Below are positions 45,456 through 56,419 of a stretch of 64,000 nucleotides of DNA, piece after piece. The position numbers and the translations under genes are program-made. The stretch covers positions 18,636,028 to 18,700,027 of the forward strand of contig JAVUNC010000006.1 of the NCBI GenBank assembly GCA_032173965.1. The letters run 5' to 3'. Origin of the DNA: Sitta carolinensis. Lineage: Eukaryota; Chordata; Aves; Passeriformes; Sittidae. Position 1 is the stretch's first letter; each line of letters opens with the position of its first letter. The notes under the pieces were generated by a model. The model had not been told where the DNA came from. It ran no database searches and saw only the letters and a program-made list of their open reading frames with translations.

Positions 45456-45874
45456 CCGGTTGCGGTGTCCCTGGCTGTGGCAGCCTCCCCCCAGCCGCAG
45501 CTCTGGGCTCTCGGAGCCTGCTCTGCTGCCAGGGCTCCCTCCCCGCTCCCAGAATTTCCCCCCCGCTCCGCCAGCTGCCAGGAGCCGCCGTTCGCAGCTG
45601 TCAGGGCCATCTCGGTTCCCGAAATTCGAGCCCGGCACCATTTGGAAGCGGCGCAGCCAGCGATGAGCAGGCTGGGGGAGGCTGCGGTCCAAAGCACCCT
45701 GTCCCGGGCGGGCTGAGGGACGGACAGAAGCTGTCCCTGGGGCGGGGGGATGTGGGGGTGCTGAGTGCAGGGGCCGGAGGTCCTGGGGTTTTGCTCTCCC
45801 CACATCCCTGGCACTGCCCGGGACAAGGGCATGGAATGCCAGGACAGAGGGGAACGGCTCCGAGCACATTTAAA
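45456..45874. other. GC- and CpG-richer unique sequence
   Basis: 45460-45680 has a denser run of CpG than its surroundings. No transcript feature can be assigned. Confidence 0.4.
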
Positions 45875-46105
45875 TTAGATTTTAGGAAGGAATTCCTGGC
45901 TGGGAGGGTGCGCAGGGGCTGGGATGAATTCCCAGAGCAGCTGGGGCTGCCCCTGGATCCCTGGAATGTCCCAGGCCAGGCTGGACACTGGGGTTGGACA
46001 CCCTGGGGCAGTGGGAGGGGGTCCCTGCCCATCCAGGGGAGGCACTGGTGGGGTTTGAGGTCCTTTGTAACCCAAATCCTTCTGGGATTCCACGACACTG
46101 CTGCC
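45875..46105 (+). mobile_element. CR1 3' UTR fragment
   Basis: AGGAAGGAATTCCTGGCTGG, GCCCCTGGATCCCTGGAATG, CACTGGGGTTGGACACCCTG and a degraded end (TAACCCAAATCCTTCTGGG). Confidence 0.9.
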
Positions 46106-46342
46106 TGCACCTCCTCTTCCCACAGCCCTCAGTCATCCCAGTTTTTCTGTCCCATCCCTGACAAAAACCTGATTACGATTGGTCCACACTTAAAAGGAAA
46201 TATTCCACTAATATATCTTCACCTCCAAATTTTTAAACAAAGATCTTTAAACAATCCTCCCTTGCAAATATCAAATCCTATTCCTCTGCCCACGAGTTTG
46301 ATGGAGCAGATATGCAGGGATGATTTCAGCTAAGCTTCCAAA

Positions 46343-46384
<42 letters not shown>

Positions 46385-48254
46385 CCCAACATGTTTTCCA
46401 GTGTTGATTATCCAGCTCAGAGCTCCCCTGGAAAAGCAGACAGGTGGGAAGCTGCTCTCAGGGACAGCAGCCAGGATTTCTGTCCCAAATCAGATGGACG
46501 TGACAGCCCTGGAGCTGCTCTCAGCTTGGCAAATGCAGAGATGCACAGGGAAGCTCCAGGACAGGGATGGAGGGGTGAGGAACAGGGTTTGGGGCTGGGC
46601 TGCCCCACCTGTAGAGTGAAAACCTGGCTGCACTTTTACACACCTACTTTAAATTTAAATGATTAAAAGGTTCTTGAGCAGTGGCAGTTCCTGTGTGGAG
46701 CCTGGCAAGGCTTTCACTCCAGAAAGATCCCATTCCCATATGGACACACAGACCTGTCTATCCCAAATATTTTCCCTAATGCAACAGAAAGAACTAAGAG
46801 GGAAATGTGAGTATCCTCCCTTTTCTTGGACTCATCTCATTTTGTGCATAAAATGTTTGCTAAACAAAACATCCGTGGAATTCTCACCATGGGCAGGGAG
46901 AGATGGGTTGTGAAGGGTTGTGCTGGGTCCAGCCACAGCTCCAAGCACCCAACCCCTGCTCCAACAGGTCTGTGGTAAGCTGGACCTCAGCCTCAGAGAG
47001 GCTGCTGGGATAGAGAGGAGAAGAAATTCCATTTTTGCTGCTTTGCTCCAGCCTCAGGCTCGGGCTTCCAGCAGGAGCCATTACCCACAGCTCAGGAGGC
47101 TGTGGTTAATGTCCTGAGGGACACCTGGGCAGTGCACAGGGATGCTCAGGGGCTCTGAAACACATTCACCACCTGGGAGCCGAGCTCCTGAACGCTTCCC
47201 GTGTGTGATTGGACTCTGGACTTAGATTTCAGAGTGGTCTCATGAATCTCACGTGGTTTCAGGCACCCAGCAGTCACTGGAAATGCTCCTGGTCACTCCA
47301 CAGAGTTCTGAATCAGGCCCATGCCCTGTGCTAAAGACACCTTCGAGCATTGGCAACACACGTTTTTGCACAGGATGAGAAGGCAAATCTCATCCAAGAC
47401 CTCAAATTAAGATAAAAAAGAGATGGAAGAAAAGCAAAGCGCATTCCTGCAGTTCGGGGTACTACAACAACATCTCAGAACAAGATGGGGATATTTCAGG
47501 TGAGGGCTGCATTGTGAGAACAGCAATTTATCCAAAATACTGACACAAGTTAAATACCTACAAACGATTGTGGTTGTGAGCACCTCCTCCTTTTCCTCCT
47601 CCTCCTTTTCCTCCTTTTCCTCCTCCTCCCTTTTCCTCCTCCTCCTTTTTCTCCTCCTCCTTTTCCTCCTCCACATTTTAACGGAGATTTGCGATAAAGG
47701 AGCAGCATTTGCCTTTGTAAGGACGGCGATTAACGCAGCCTTTCTTTCCCATCCGTGCTGCTCAGTCCCAAATCCCCCGCGGGTAGGGAGGCACCTGGTG
47801 TGACTCTCCCTGCCAGCTCCTGGGCGAGCAGCAGGTATCTGCTGCGCTCACACTGGGCAAATCCCCTCGAAAATTCCAGTTCTCGCTCTTTCCCCGCTTT
47901 TTTTCAGCAAATCTGTCCCAGGCTTAGCTCTCGGGGATGTACAGATGCTCCGAGCATCATTCCCTTTCCTTAGGAAAGTGCCTGGAGATGGGAACACCTG
48001 AGTGCCAAGTGTTGGGCATCAGCAGGTGGCACAGAAGCCAAGGCCAGCCAGGTAAAGCCCCCCTGAACAGTTCCCTCGGAACAATCCTGCCCAGATCCAG
48101 CTTCTGGCATGAGGGATCTCCTTGCTCTCTGTGAGACGGGTTAGATTTCTGTGAGACTGTTCAAAAGCGATAAGGTGCAGAGGACGGAGATGGGTCCAGG
48201 CTGTGTAGGGAGCTCCTGACATCTCTGTTTGCCCTGTGACATTGCAGGACAGAA
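46106..48254. other. Unique sequence with poly(T) and CT-rich tracts
   Basis: 46347-46384 is a pure T tract and 47580-47675 is a (CTCCTTTTCC)n tract. The rest shows no recognised gene or repeat family. Confidence 0.5.
47580..47675. repeat. CT-rich simple repeat (CTCCTCCTTTTC)
   Basis: Almost pure pyrimidine on the + strand with 3-bp CTC and TTTTCC sub-periods. Confidence 0.93.
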
Positions 48255-48430
48255 TTCATGGAATAGAACAGAATCCCGGGATCCCTGAGGCTGGAAAAGC
48301 CCTCCAGGATCAGAGTCCAGCTGTGCCCAGCCCAGGGGACACCTGCAGGGATGGGCACTGCCAGTTCCTGAGCCCCTTCCCATGGGGAATTCCTGCTGCT
48401 GTGCCCCCCGAGCTGCCCTGCCCAGCCTGA
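48255..48430 (-). mobile_element. CR1 3' fragment
   Basis: GAATCCCGGGATCCCTGAGG, CTGGAAAAGCCCTCCAGGAT and GGGCACTGCCAGTTCCTGAG. Same subfamily as 11335-11560. Confidence 0.8.
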
Positions 48431-48616
48431 GGCCGTTCCCTCTACTGCTGCTGGAATTCGGGAGGTGTTGGATGTGCACCCCGAGCCGGAGGTACAGGCA
48501 CGGACAGCTGGCCCTGCCCAGAGTCCTGCCCAGCCCCGCTGCAGCTCCAGCCCTCCCCACTGGCTCTGAGAGAGGAACGCACCCTGCTCTTCCTCCAGGC
48601 CTCAACAAATTCTGTT

Positions 48617-48720
48617 ACAGAATCCCGGAATGGTTTGGGCTGGAAGGAACCTTGAAGCCGATTTTGATCCAGCCCTCCCCTGGGCAGGGGCACCTCCCAC
48701 CACCCCAGGCTGCTCAGATC
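48617..48720 (-). mobile_element. CR1 3' terminus fragment
   Basis: AGAATCCCGGAATGGTTTGG, GCTGGAAGGAACCTTGAAGC and GGGCAGGGGCACCTCCCACC. Confidence 0.88.
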
Positions 48721-49189
48721 AGGGCTATTAATTATCCTTGTAAAACATCATCACATCTCTAAGCGGGTTTGGGAGAGAAATGCTATCACACTTCCGTATT
48801 TGATGTATTTGACGTATTTAGAACAAACAAAAGGTCAGGTCTGAGAGCCCAGACAGAGAGATTTCATTTCTCATTATCCTCGATGCTTTAATGACCGTGA
48901 TGATTTCTCAGGTTGAACAGCACACAGGAAAAGCGTCCTTCGGGCAAGCTCCACGTCTCCAACCGTTAGAAGGGAATTGAGGTGTCAGGAGGAGAAAACA
49001 CGCAGCAAAAATGGTTTTGCGGGGCCCCTGCACCAGCCAATTTGTTAGCGAGTCGTGCTCTCCTTTAGCGCTGAGGAGCTGTCAGCAGCCTGACAAAAAC
49101 CCTCCGGAGCGCGGAGTAACACCGGGAAAATGGAAATGGAAACACCTCGGGGAAATTCGGGCTGTGAGAGAGGAACAGCGAACGGGAAA
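48721..49189. other. Unique sequence, partly AT-rich
   Basis: 48720-48930 contains GCTATTAATTATCCTTGTAA and CCGTATTTGATGTATTTGACG motifs. Possibly constrained, not established. Confidence 0.4.
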
Positions 49190-49424
49190 GAGCAGCCAGG
49201 CTGGAACAGCCGGGCTGGGCTGTGTGACATCCCAGGGACAGGGACAGGGATAGCCAGGCTGGGACAGCCAGGCTGGGCTGTGTGTCATCCCAAGGACAGG
49301 GACAGCCAGGCTGGGATAGCCAGGCTGGGCTATGTGATATTCCAGGGACAGGGAACCCCGGGCTGGGCTGTGTGACATCCCAGGGTCAGGGACAGGGACA
49401 GGGACGGCCAGGCTGGGCTGTGTC
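49190..49424. repeat. Degenerate leading part of the following array
   Basis: About 38-bp units CCAGGCTGGGCTGTGTGACA plus TCCCAGGGACAGGGACAG. They share GGCTGGGCTGTGT with the next array and are likely its older flank. Confidence 0.88.
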
Positions 49425-50265
49425 CCTGGCACAGGCTGGGCTGTGTCCCTGGGGAATGGCTGGGCTGTGTCCCTGGCACAGGCTGGGCTGTGTCCCACCC
49501 AGGGCACAGGCTGGGCTGTGTCCCAGCCCAGGGGACAGGCTGGGCTGTGTCCCACCCAGGGCACAGGCTGGGCTGTGTCCCTGGCACAGGCTGGGCTGTG
49601 TCCCACCCAGGGCACAGGCTGGGCTGTGTCCCAGCCCAGGGGACAGGCTGGGCTGTGTCCCACCCAGGGCACAGGCTGGGCTGTGTCCCTGGCACAGGCT
49701 GGGCTGTGTCCCACCCAGGGCACAGGCTGGGCTGTGTCCCAGCCCAGGGGACAGGCTGGGCTGTGTCCCACCCAGGGCACAGGCTGGGCTGTGTCCCTGG
49801 CACAGGCTGGGCTGTGTTCCACCCAGGGCACAGGCTGGGCTGTGTCCCAGCCCAGGGGACAGGCTGGGCTGTGTCCCACCCAGGGCACAGGCTGGGCTGT
49901 GTCCCTGGCACAGGCTGGGCTGTGTCCCACCCAGGGCACAGGCTGGGCTGTGTCCCAGCCCAGGGGACAGGCTGGGCTGTGTCCCACCCAGGGCACAGGC
50001 TGGGCTGTGTCCCTGGCACAGGCTGGGCTGTGTCCCACCCAGGGCACAGGCTGGGCTGTGTCCCAGCCCAGGGGACAGGCTGGGCTGTGTCCCACCCAGG
50101 GCACAGGCTGGGCTGTGTCCCAGCCCAGGGGACAGGCTGGGCTGTGTCCCACCCAGGGCACAGGCTGGGCTGTGTCCCAGCCCAGGGGACAGGCTGGGCT
50201 GTGTCCCACCCAGGGGACAGGCCGGGCTGTGTCCCAGCCCAGGGGACAGCCAGGCTGGCGCTCCC
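49425..50265. repeat. Higher-order array with exact 108-bp period
   Basis: Subunits of about 28 bp (GGCACAGGCTGGGCTGTGTC plus CCACCCAG or CAGCCCAG). The marker GTGTCCCTGGCACAGG occurs at 49575, 49683, 49791, 49899 and 50007, spaced 108 bp each time. Since 108 is divisible by three, frames on both strands stay open throughout. The array decays after 50110, where the GTGTCCCTGGC subunit is lost. Confidence 0.97.
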
Positions 50266-50544
50266 GACCCCGCTGGAATGTGAGGCAGCCGTGAAGGAGA
50301 GCCAGAGCTGCTCCGCCCTGCCGTGGCATCCCCAGCCCAGCCCGTACCCTGCCCCAGTCCCCCACCCCCGGCTCTGTGGGTGAGCTCTGGGAGCCCCACC
50401 CGGAGAATTCCGAGCTTCAGGACGCGTTGATGAGCTGCAATCACACCTTGTAGATTTTTCATAGAATTGTCACGGAGAGCCGTGGGAAAGTGTGATAAAG
50501 AGCTTTTCAACACTGCAAGGAGAGAAGGAAATGGTTTGAGAGGA
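50266..50544. other. Unique spacer
   Basis: Nothing recognised. Confidence 0.5.
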
Positions 50545-50730
50545 GGTGAGACCCTGGCACAGGGTGCCCAGAGCAGCTGGGGCTGCCCCTGGATCCCAGG
50601 AATGTCCCAGGCCAGGCTGGACACTGGGCTCGGACACCCTGGGACAGTGGGAGGGGTCCCTGCCCTGGCTGGAGCTGGGTGGGATTTGGGGTCCCTCCAA
50701 CCCAAACCGGTCTGGGATTCCATGATTACA
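50545..50730 (+). mobile_element. CR1 3' fragment
   Basis: GTGCCCAGAGCAGCTGGGGC, CCAGGCCAGGCTGGACACTG and GGTCCCTCCAACCCAAACCG, ending TTCCATGATTA. Confidence 0.92.
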
Positions 50731-51300
50731 AATAGAAAACTGGGAGAGGGAGTTCCAGTCACCTCAAGGCTGCAGCAGGTCATGGTCCTACACACAAATT
50801 TAGGAGACCTTTGGAAACTCTTCCTACCCCGGTGGAGCATTTGATTTCTTTTTGGGGCTGCAGAGAACTCAACAACCTCACATGAACCTTTACACCAATT
50901 ACCGAACTTTTCTTGCCATCCTTATTTAAATGCTACAATTATCTCCCAATTTGCTGCCTACTTAGCTGGTTGTGTTCTTTTCAGTTATTATTCTCATCAT
51001 ATCTCTTTCCCTCTTTTTCTTTTTCTCTTATTTTTCCAGCTCACAATTGCTTCCACTGTATTCTCTTATTGCTGCTGTATTTAATCTTTTGCTGTAACGA
51101 GCCAAAAAAGAAGCCCCACAAGCTGCACTGAGCCGCAGGAGGAGAACAAGCCCTGCTCCTCATTATCCTGGGCACTCTTTGTTCTGCTGCCAGAGCTGAC
51201 CAGGTGCTTTCCCTGCCCTTTCCCATCTCCTGCCCAGCCTGCCCCAGCCCCTCTCCTCTCCCTGACTCCTGCAGAGCTTTGTTTTCCACCACCCTGCTCA
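50731..51300. other. Unique sequence, no gene seen
   Basis: 50830-51110 is AT/pyrimidine-rich. Nothing recognised. Confidence 0.5.
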
Positions 51301-51305
51301 CACTT

Positions 51306-51905
51306 TGTGAAAAACGAGGTTCACTTTCCTGGTAAAATTTAAAATGTTTAATAAAAGAAAATAAGAGACAAGACAATAAAGAAAAAAGTTAATATGGCCG
51401 GGTGCTTGGCATTCAGGCAGAGCACAGCCTGCCTCAGAAACACTTCTTTAAATGCACCAACGTGCTGCTTATTCATAGACCCTCCTGCTTTATCCAAAAC
51501 ATCCCTCTGAGTCCCCCCAGCCTGTCCCCATCCCAGCCTGGAGATCAGCATTTTTTATTTCTCCCCGTGGCTCCATCCTGTCCGCACTCTCTGAGAGTGG
51601 ATGATCAAGAAATTCCTTCCCTGGGCCTCTGGTGTCCATCACCATCCTCTTCATCCAGTGGGATAATCCAAGAAGGTGAAGCATTTCCTGGTTATCCTTT
51701 ACCATTCTCTGAGTCAGTCACATGAACAACAGCTTTTCACATGCTAGAGCCCAAGAAAAATATATATTAATCACACTACTATTTCTAAGCTTAGTTAATA
51801 GCAGAAATGAAACCATATTCGTAGAGCAAAGTTTTCCAGCATTATACCCACAGCATTCATTTTAATGTTTGTGAAAAGCCAATAATAAAACATGTAATTA
51901 TAACA
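51306..51905 (-). mobile_element. Solo LTR, 600 bp, with perfect 5-bp target duplication
   Basis: On the + strand it starts TGTGAAAAACGAGGTTCAC and ends AATTATAACA, flanked by CACTT on both sides (51301-51305 and 51906-51910). On its own strand it begins TGTTATAATTACATG and ends in CACA, with an ATTAAA poly(A)-type signal near the 3' end. Its U3 (51511-51905) matches 29333-29733. Its 3' part matches the older LTR at 54187-54762 instead. A 5-bp duplication differs from the 6-bp one at 29.3 kb. No adjoining internal sequence, so a solo LTR left by recombination. Confidence 0.9.
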
Positions 51906-51910
51906 CACTT

Positions 51911-52479
51911 TTTGGTGTTTGGGTGTGAAGAGCCCCCTGTGCTGCCCCTGCTGTAGGTGAGGGAGTTCTCCTCTTCCAGGATTTGCCACCACAGCCACAG
52001 AGGAACAGGAATCAGCGAGGTCAGGAGGGTGGAGAGCAGGGGAGGAAGGAATTCCATTTGCCAGGACAGGGGCAGTCAGGACACAGAGGGTGAGCACAAC
52101 TCTAGTCTGGTTTCAAGCCTGGATTTTCTAGTTTTCTGAAGTTCTAGTTCTCTAATATTTTAGTTTACTGAAATTCTTTTCTCAAAGAAAGAACATAAAC
52201 ACCAAAGCTGTTATTGTTACAATATCTATGTTATACAATCCTCCTAAAAAGAAGAATCTCTTTTAATGTCCCTCTGCTTTGGCCAATGTAGATGAAGAAG
52301 TTTGTCTTTCTCTCACCAATCACACTGGTCTATAAAAAATAATATATGAAGAGAAACGATTTCTAATAAAAAAAAACCTTTTTCCACAACCTTGAGAAAA
52401 ACCAGGAAGAGCATCCGTGTCATGTGTGATCCCACAGCGACACTCGTCTGCGTGTCCCTGTGTGCCAGCACGAGGGTCA
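51911..52479. other. Unique sequence; possible LTR-derived AT-rich part
   Basis: 52100-52400 is AT-rich with CTATAAAAAATAATATATG near 52331 and TAATAAAA near 52365, an arrangement seen in LTRs. Ends were not found. Confidence 0.35.
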
Positions 52480-52620
52480 CATCTGGGAATTGGGGAATTA
52501 TTTAGGTTGGAAAAGCCCTCAGAGGAGACCAACCTTTCCACAGGGAGTTTGATTCCCTGCAGGCATGGGGCCCTTGCCCAGGCAGCTGTGCCAGGGCTGG
52601 GCAGCTGAGGGGGCACTCAC
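52480..52620 (-). mobile_element. Possible CR1 3' fragment
   Basis: TTATTTAGGTTGGAAAAGCC, CTCAGAGGAGACCAACC and GGGAGTTTGATTCCCTGCAG resemble a reversed CR1 subfamily, with weak support. Confidence 0.5.
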
Positions 52621-52899
52621 GGGGAATTTATCTCGCTCAAATGAGGGGGGACTAGCGGTTAAATTAAATTAACCTAATGAACTTCTTTCCCTCCCCTTTC
52701 TGACACGGAATTCAGTGCAGAGGGGATCTGGGAGGGGAGGCTCTGGCTCTGGACAGTGAGTGCCCCAGCCCGTGCTGGGAAGTGCTCTGGGGCCAAGGGC
52801 ACGGGGGGCTCTCTGGGGTTGTGCTGCTCCCCTCGCATGACTTTACACTGAGGACTTCATCAGGAGCCACGAAATCCACCCCCAGCGTCTGGAATTGGA
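52621..52899. other. Unique spacer
   Basis: Contains GGTTAAATTAAATTAACC, a near-perfect AT palindrome at 52658-52676. Nothing else. Confidence 0.5.
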
Positions 52900-53095
52900 A
52901 TCATCGAATCCCAGAATGGTTTGGGGTCAAAGAAACCTTAAATCCCACCCAGTGCCCCCCCTGGATGGGCAGGGACCCCTCCCACTGTCCCAGGGACCAA
53001 CCCCAGTGTCCAACCTGGCCTGGGGCATTCCAGGGATCCAGGGGCAGCTCTGGGAATCCCAGCCCAGCCAGGAATTCACGACATCCCATTTAAAC
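52900..53095 (-). mobile_element. CR1 3' fragment
   Basis: AATCCCAGAATGGTTTGGGG, CCTTAAATCCCACCCAGTGC, TCCAGGGATCCAGGGGCAGC and CCAGCCCAGCCAGGAATTC in reversed order. Confidence 0.9.
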
Positions 53096-53690
53096 CCACT
53101 CTCCATTACTACCTCATTCCCTGAGACTCTAATTCAGGATGAAATCTCTACACGAGGGAGATCAAGAGACATTCCTGCCCTTTCCCGAGCGTTCCTTTCT
53201 TCTCCACACCACCAGCACGGGGCTTTGAAGTCTCCTCCCGTGGGCTTTCCAGTCTGCTCCTCTGCAGAGCCCAGGGCAGAGCAAAGCTCTCGGATTCTGC
53301 AGCGGGGGCGCAGGGCTGGGGGAGGGAGGGAGGGAAGGTTAAAAGCCTCTGACAATAGGCAAGGATTCCCAAATAATATCCTTTCACGCTTGGTTAGAGT
53401 GAGACACCAGCCATGAGTCATGGCTACTGCACGTAATGATGTAACTGTAATTGCTTCTCTCTACAAAGGTATTAAATTAAATTCACAAAATGTCAAGGTC
53501 CTTTGCATTTAAGTACAATTCAGCAGGGCTTTAGCGGCTGCTCCTGGCAGCCCTCTCGGCGCTTTCAAGGGGCTGATGTCAGTTTGTCCAGCCCGGGCTC
53601 TGGAGCTGCCAAGACAGCAGAACGCTCCTGGGGCTCCGTTCCCAGGCTTTGGGGGCGGGAGGGCAGCCCCCCGCCCCAGAGCTGCCCGTG
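53096..53690. other. Unique sequence, partly conserved-element-like
   Basis: 53390-53530 has GCCATGAGTCATGGC (a palindrome around an AP-1/MAF-like TGAGTCA), ACGTAATGATGTAACTG and TATTAAATTAAATTC. Suggestive only. Confidence 0.4.
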
Positions 53691-53694
53691 CCCC

Positions 53695-54072
53695 TGTTAT
53701 AAGTTGCGGCGAATAATTTGTTCAGCCGATAAAGTCCAATCAAAGTTTTATTAATTACAGCAAGCGGTAACAAGCGAACAGCGGTGGGTGCAGCCAGGGG
53801 GTCAGCGCTCCACCAGTGGCGCACACACTGCCCCTCCCGCAGTCCTCCTTTATAGGGTCTCTTCCTCCGCATCTCGGTCTCTTCAGCCGTTTCTTCTTCT
53901 CTCCGGCTGGGGTAAATTCCGCAATCCAGTGCCGGAGGGATACCCGGCTGAGCAGCTTTGCTGTTAAACATTTACCTCGCTCATCTCCGAACATTCACAC
54001 TTACAGTAAATCCCTTCACTGGGTTTGTTCTTCCTAATCCTGATGAACAAATATAGTCGGTCACCTATTACA
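53695..54072 (-). mobile_element. Solo LTR, 378 bp, with 4-bp target duplication
   Basis: On the + strand it runs from TGTTATAAGTTGC to CACCTATTACA and is flanked by CCCC on each side (53691-53694 and 54073-54076). Read on the minus strand it has TATAAAGG (53847-53854) and, about 100 bp later, AATAAAAC (53745-53752), then ends TTATAACA. TATA, poly(A) and TG...CA spacing are what a compact LTR should show, and a 4-bp duplication fits gammaretrovirus-like integration. The duplication is low-complexity, so it is weaker evidence than at the other two LTRs. Confidence 0.78.
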
Positions 54073-54186
54073 CCCCGCTGTTGGGTGCCCCCCATGCCGA
54101 AGGGCACGGCTGTCAGGGGGAACGGAGCAGGGCTGGGTGATGCTCCCACACTGCCGGGAGCAGCCGGGGCGGCTCTGCGCTCGGGA

Positions 54187-54762
54187 TGAGGGCAGGGCGG
54201 AAAACCAGGTGCAACTCATCCTGGTAAATTTAAAAATGTTTAGTAGAGAGGCGGAAAACGAGGTTCACTCTCCTGGTAAAGTTTAAAAATGTTTAGTAGA
54301 GACAATAAGAGAAATGAAAATAAAGCAAAGGTTAAAGGGCCGGGTGTCTGGGTGCTCTGCCAAGAGCACCCTGGTGTCTTGGAACCCCCCATTTTAATCC
54401 TGTTCTTCTTGCATGGACTTGTGCACATTCACTTTTCCAGGAGCTGCTCTGCATGGTCACTCCTTGGGTCCATCAAGCACAATCTCACTTTTATTTGGTT
54501 TTTATCATCTTTAGATCTGGGCTTGGGTCTCTTTTGCACAGGCAGTGAATGCTGAGAGTCACTTGGGCCTCTTTCAGAAGTTATCTTAACTATTCAGACA
54601 GCTAAAACACACTGCACCTAAATTCCAAACTACAGCAAAGAGAAAACTTTATCCATCTATTCAGGCAGTTAAACACACTCAAAACTACAGAAAATCCATC
54701 ATACTGATAACATTCATTCCAACACTGGCGGAAAGCCAACGCCAAAATATGTGTTTATAACA
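54187..54762 (-). mobile_element. Diverged LTR related to the 51.3 kb solo LTR
   Basis: Minus-strand start TGTTATAAACACATATTTTGG is anchored at 54762. Its 3' part shares ACCAGGAGAGTGAACCTCG with 51306-51410. It has a TTTATTTTCATTTCTC stretch and an internal tandem duplication of about 53 bp (54195-54301, marker TAAAAATGTTTAGTAGAGA twice). No target duplication found, so the right-hand or left-hand boundary may be eroded. Confidence 0.72.
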
Positions 54763-54767
54763 GGAAG

Positions 54768-55164
54768 GATGCTCCAGAGAGGGCAGGGTGGGAGCCTGGG
54801 GGCCCAGACACAGCCTGGCTGGGGGCTGGGGGCAGGGGGGACCCGAGACAGCCCAGGGGACCCGCAGGGTTTGGGGAGAGTTCACTGAGTTCAGCCAAAC
54901 TCAGGTGTTGTTTTTCTGCCATTTCACATCACTGCGAGCACTGCAGCAGCTGAAGGATGTAAAATTTGGAATAGACCTGGTTTATAAGCCCAGAATTATT
55001 AGATCTGGAAATAAATTGGGGAGAAACTACTTTTTCATGTGCAAACACTCCTGCAAAAATGACAGATGGCTCCAGGGGCCCCGTGCACATCTGGGTGCTG
55101 ATGGCAAAGTCTCCATCGTGTCTTTTATTAGAGCTGAGCTGTTCCCAGGGCATGGAGGAGGATC
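54768..55164. other. Unique sequence, no gene seen
   Basis: Nothing recognised. Confidence 0.5.
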
Positions 55165-55415
55165 GGGGGGACCCAGGGAATGGTTCCCACTGCCAGGGGA
55201 CAGGGAGGGGTGGGAGACTCGGAATTGGGAATTCCTGGCTGGGCTGGAATTGCCAGAGCAGCTGGGGCTGCCCCTGGATCCCTGGAATGTCCCAGGTTGG
55301 ACACTGGGGTTGGACACCCTGGGACAGTGGGAGGGGTCCCTGCCCATCCAGGGGGAGCACTGGGTGGGATTTGGGGTGTGTAGAACCCAAACCATTCTGG
55401 GATCTGATGTTGGTG
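55165..55415 (+). mobile_element. CR1 3' UTR fragment
   Basis: GGGTGGGAGACTCGGAATTG, GCCCCTGGATCCCTGGAATG, GGGTTGGACACCCTGGGACA and TAGAACCCAAACCATTCTGG. Confidence 0.92.
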
Positions 55416-55584
55416 TGACAGCACAGCTGGGGTGGTGCCTCCCCATGCCCATCCATGTCACAGACATGGAACGGGGGCACAGGGTCCCCAGAGTCACCTC
55501 CCACTGCCCCGACCCCACTGTGCACATCCCAGATGCACCTCCAGGGACCCCCGGGGCTCTCTGCCTTCCCTCTGACCCCGGGCC

Positions 55585-56105
55585 TCCTTCCTCCTCTCCT
55601 CCCTCTCCCCGGCTCCCTCCTTCCCTCTCCCTCCCCTCTCTCCATCCCCCTCCACTTCTCTCCCATCCCCTCCCTCCCATCCCCTCTCTCTCCTATCCCC
55701 TCTCTCCCATCCCCTCTCCCCTTTCCCCTCTCCCATCCTCTCTCTCTCCCATCCCCTCTCTCCATCCCCTCTCTCCCATCCCCTCTCCTTCCCCTCTCTC
55801 CCATCCCCTCTCCCTTTCCCCTCTCCTCCCCTCCTCCCTCCCTCTCCCACTCTCCCATCCCCTCTCTCTCCCATCCCCTCTCTCCCATCCCCTCTCTCTC
55901 CATCCCCTCTCTCCTTTCCCCTCTCTCCCATCCCCTCTTCCCTTTCCCCTCTCTCCCATCCCTCTCTCCCATCCCCTCTCCCATCCCTCTCTCCCATCCC
56001 CCTCTCTCCCATCCCCTCTCTCTCCCATCCCCTCTCTCTCCCATCCCCTCTCTCTCCCATCCCCTCTCTCTCCCATCCCCCTCTCTCCCATCTCTCTCTC
56101 CAGCG
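55585..56105. repeat. Polypyrimidine array (CTCTCTCCCATCCC)
   Basis: About 500 bp of TCTCCCATCCCCTCTC in variable 14-18 bp units. Purine-free for long stretches on the + strand except for CAT. Antisense frames rich in Gly/Arg/Glu are artefacts. Confidence 0.96.
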
Positions 56106-56419
56106 TTCTCTCCCATCCCCTCCGTTCCCATTCCCAAAGTTTCTCCGCCAGCAGTGTTTGTGTTTCCCGGGAACTCCTCCCTCTGCAGCGGGGGAGCTGG
56201 GGCAGCAGGAGCCTCCTTCCTGCTGCTTTGATCTCATTAAATGAAGATTTATAGATAACGGGGAACTAATTAAGATGATCAGGGATTATTAAAAACCTGC
56301 CGTGTTCGAGGGCTTCACCTCTGGGAGGTTTCTCCCCTTCTCCTCCTGCAGAGTTCACTGCACTGGTGACTTCAGAGGGAGCCTTGGGACCTCAGACTTG
56401 TTCATATAGAAACAAAAAC
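56106..56419. other. Unique sequence, small AT-rich part
   Basis: 56225-56320 contains CTCATTAAATGAAGATTTAT and GAACTAATTAAGATGATCAG. Nothing else. Confidence 0.45.

Noticed and set aside
45456..45874. CpG-richer stretch as a promoter or first exon
   Set aside because: CpG enrichment is modest and local, next to a C/T array. No exon, splice donor or known protein segment could be recognised.
49082..50840. Several 280-480 codon open frames on both strands
   Set aside because: Product of the 108-bp repeat, whose length is divisible by three.
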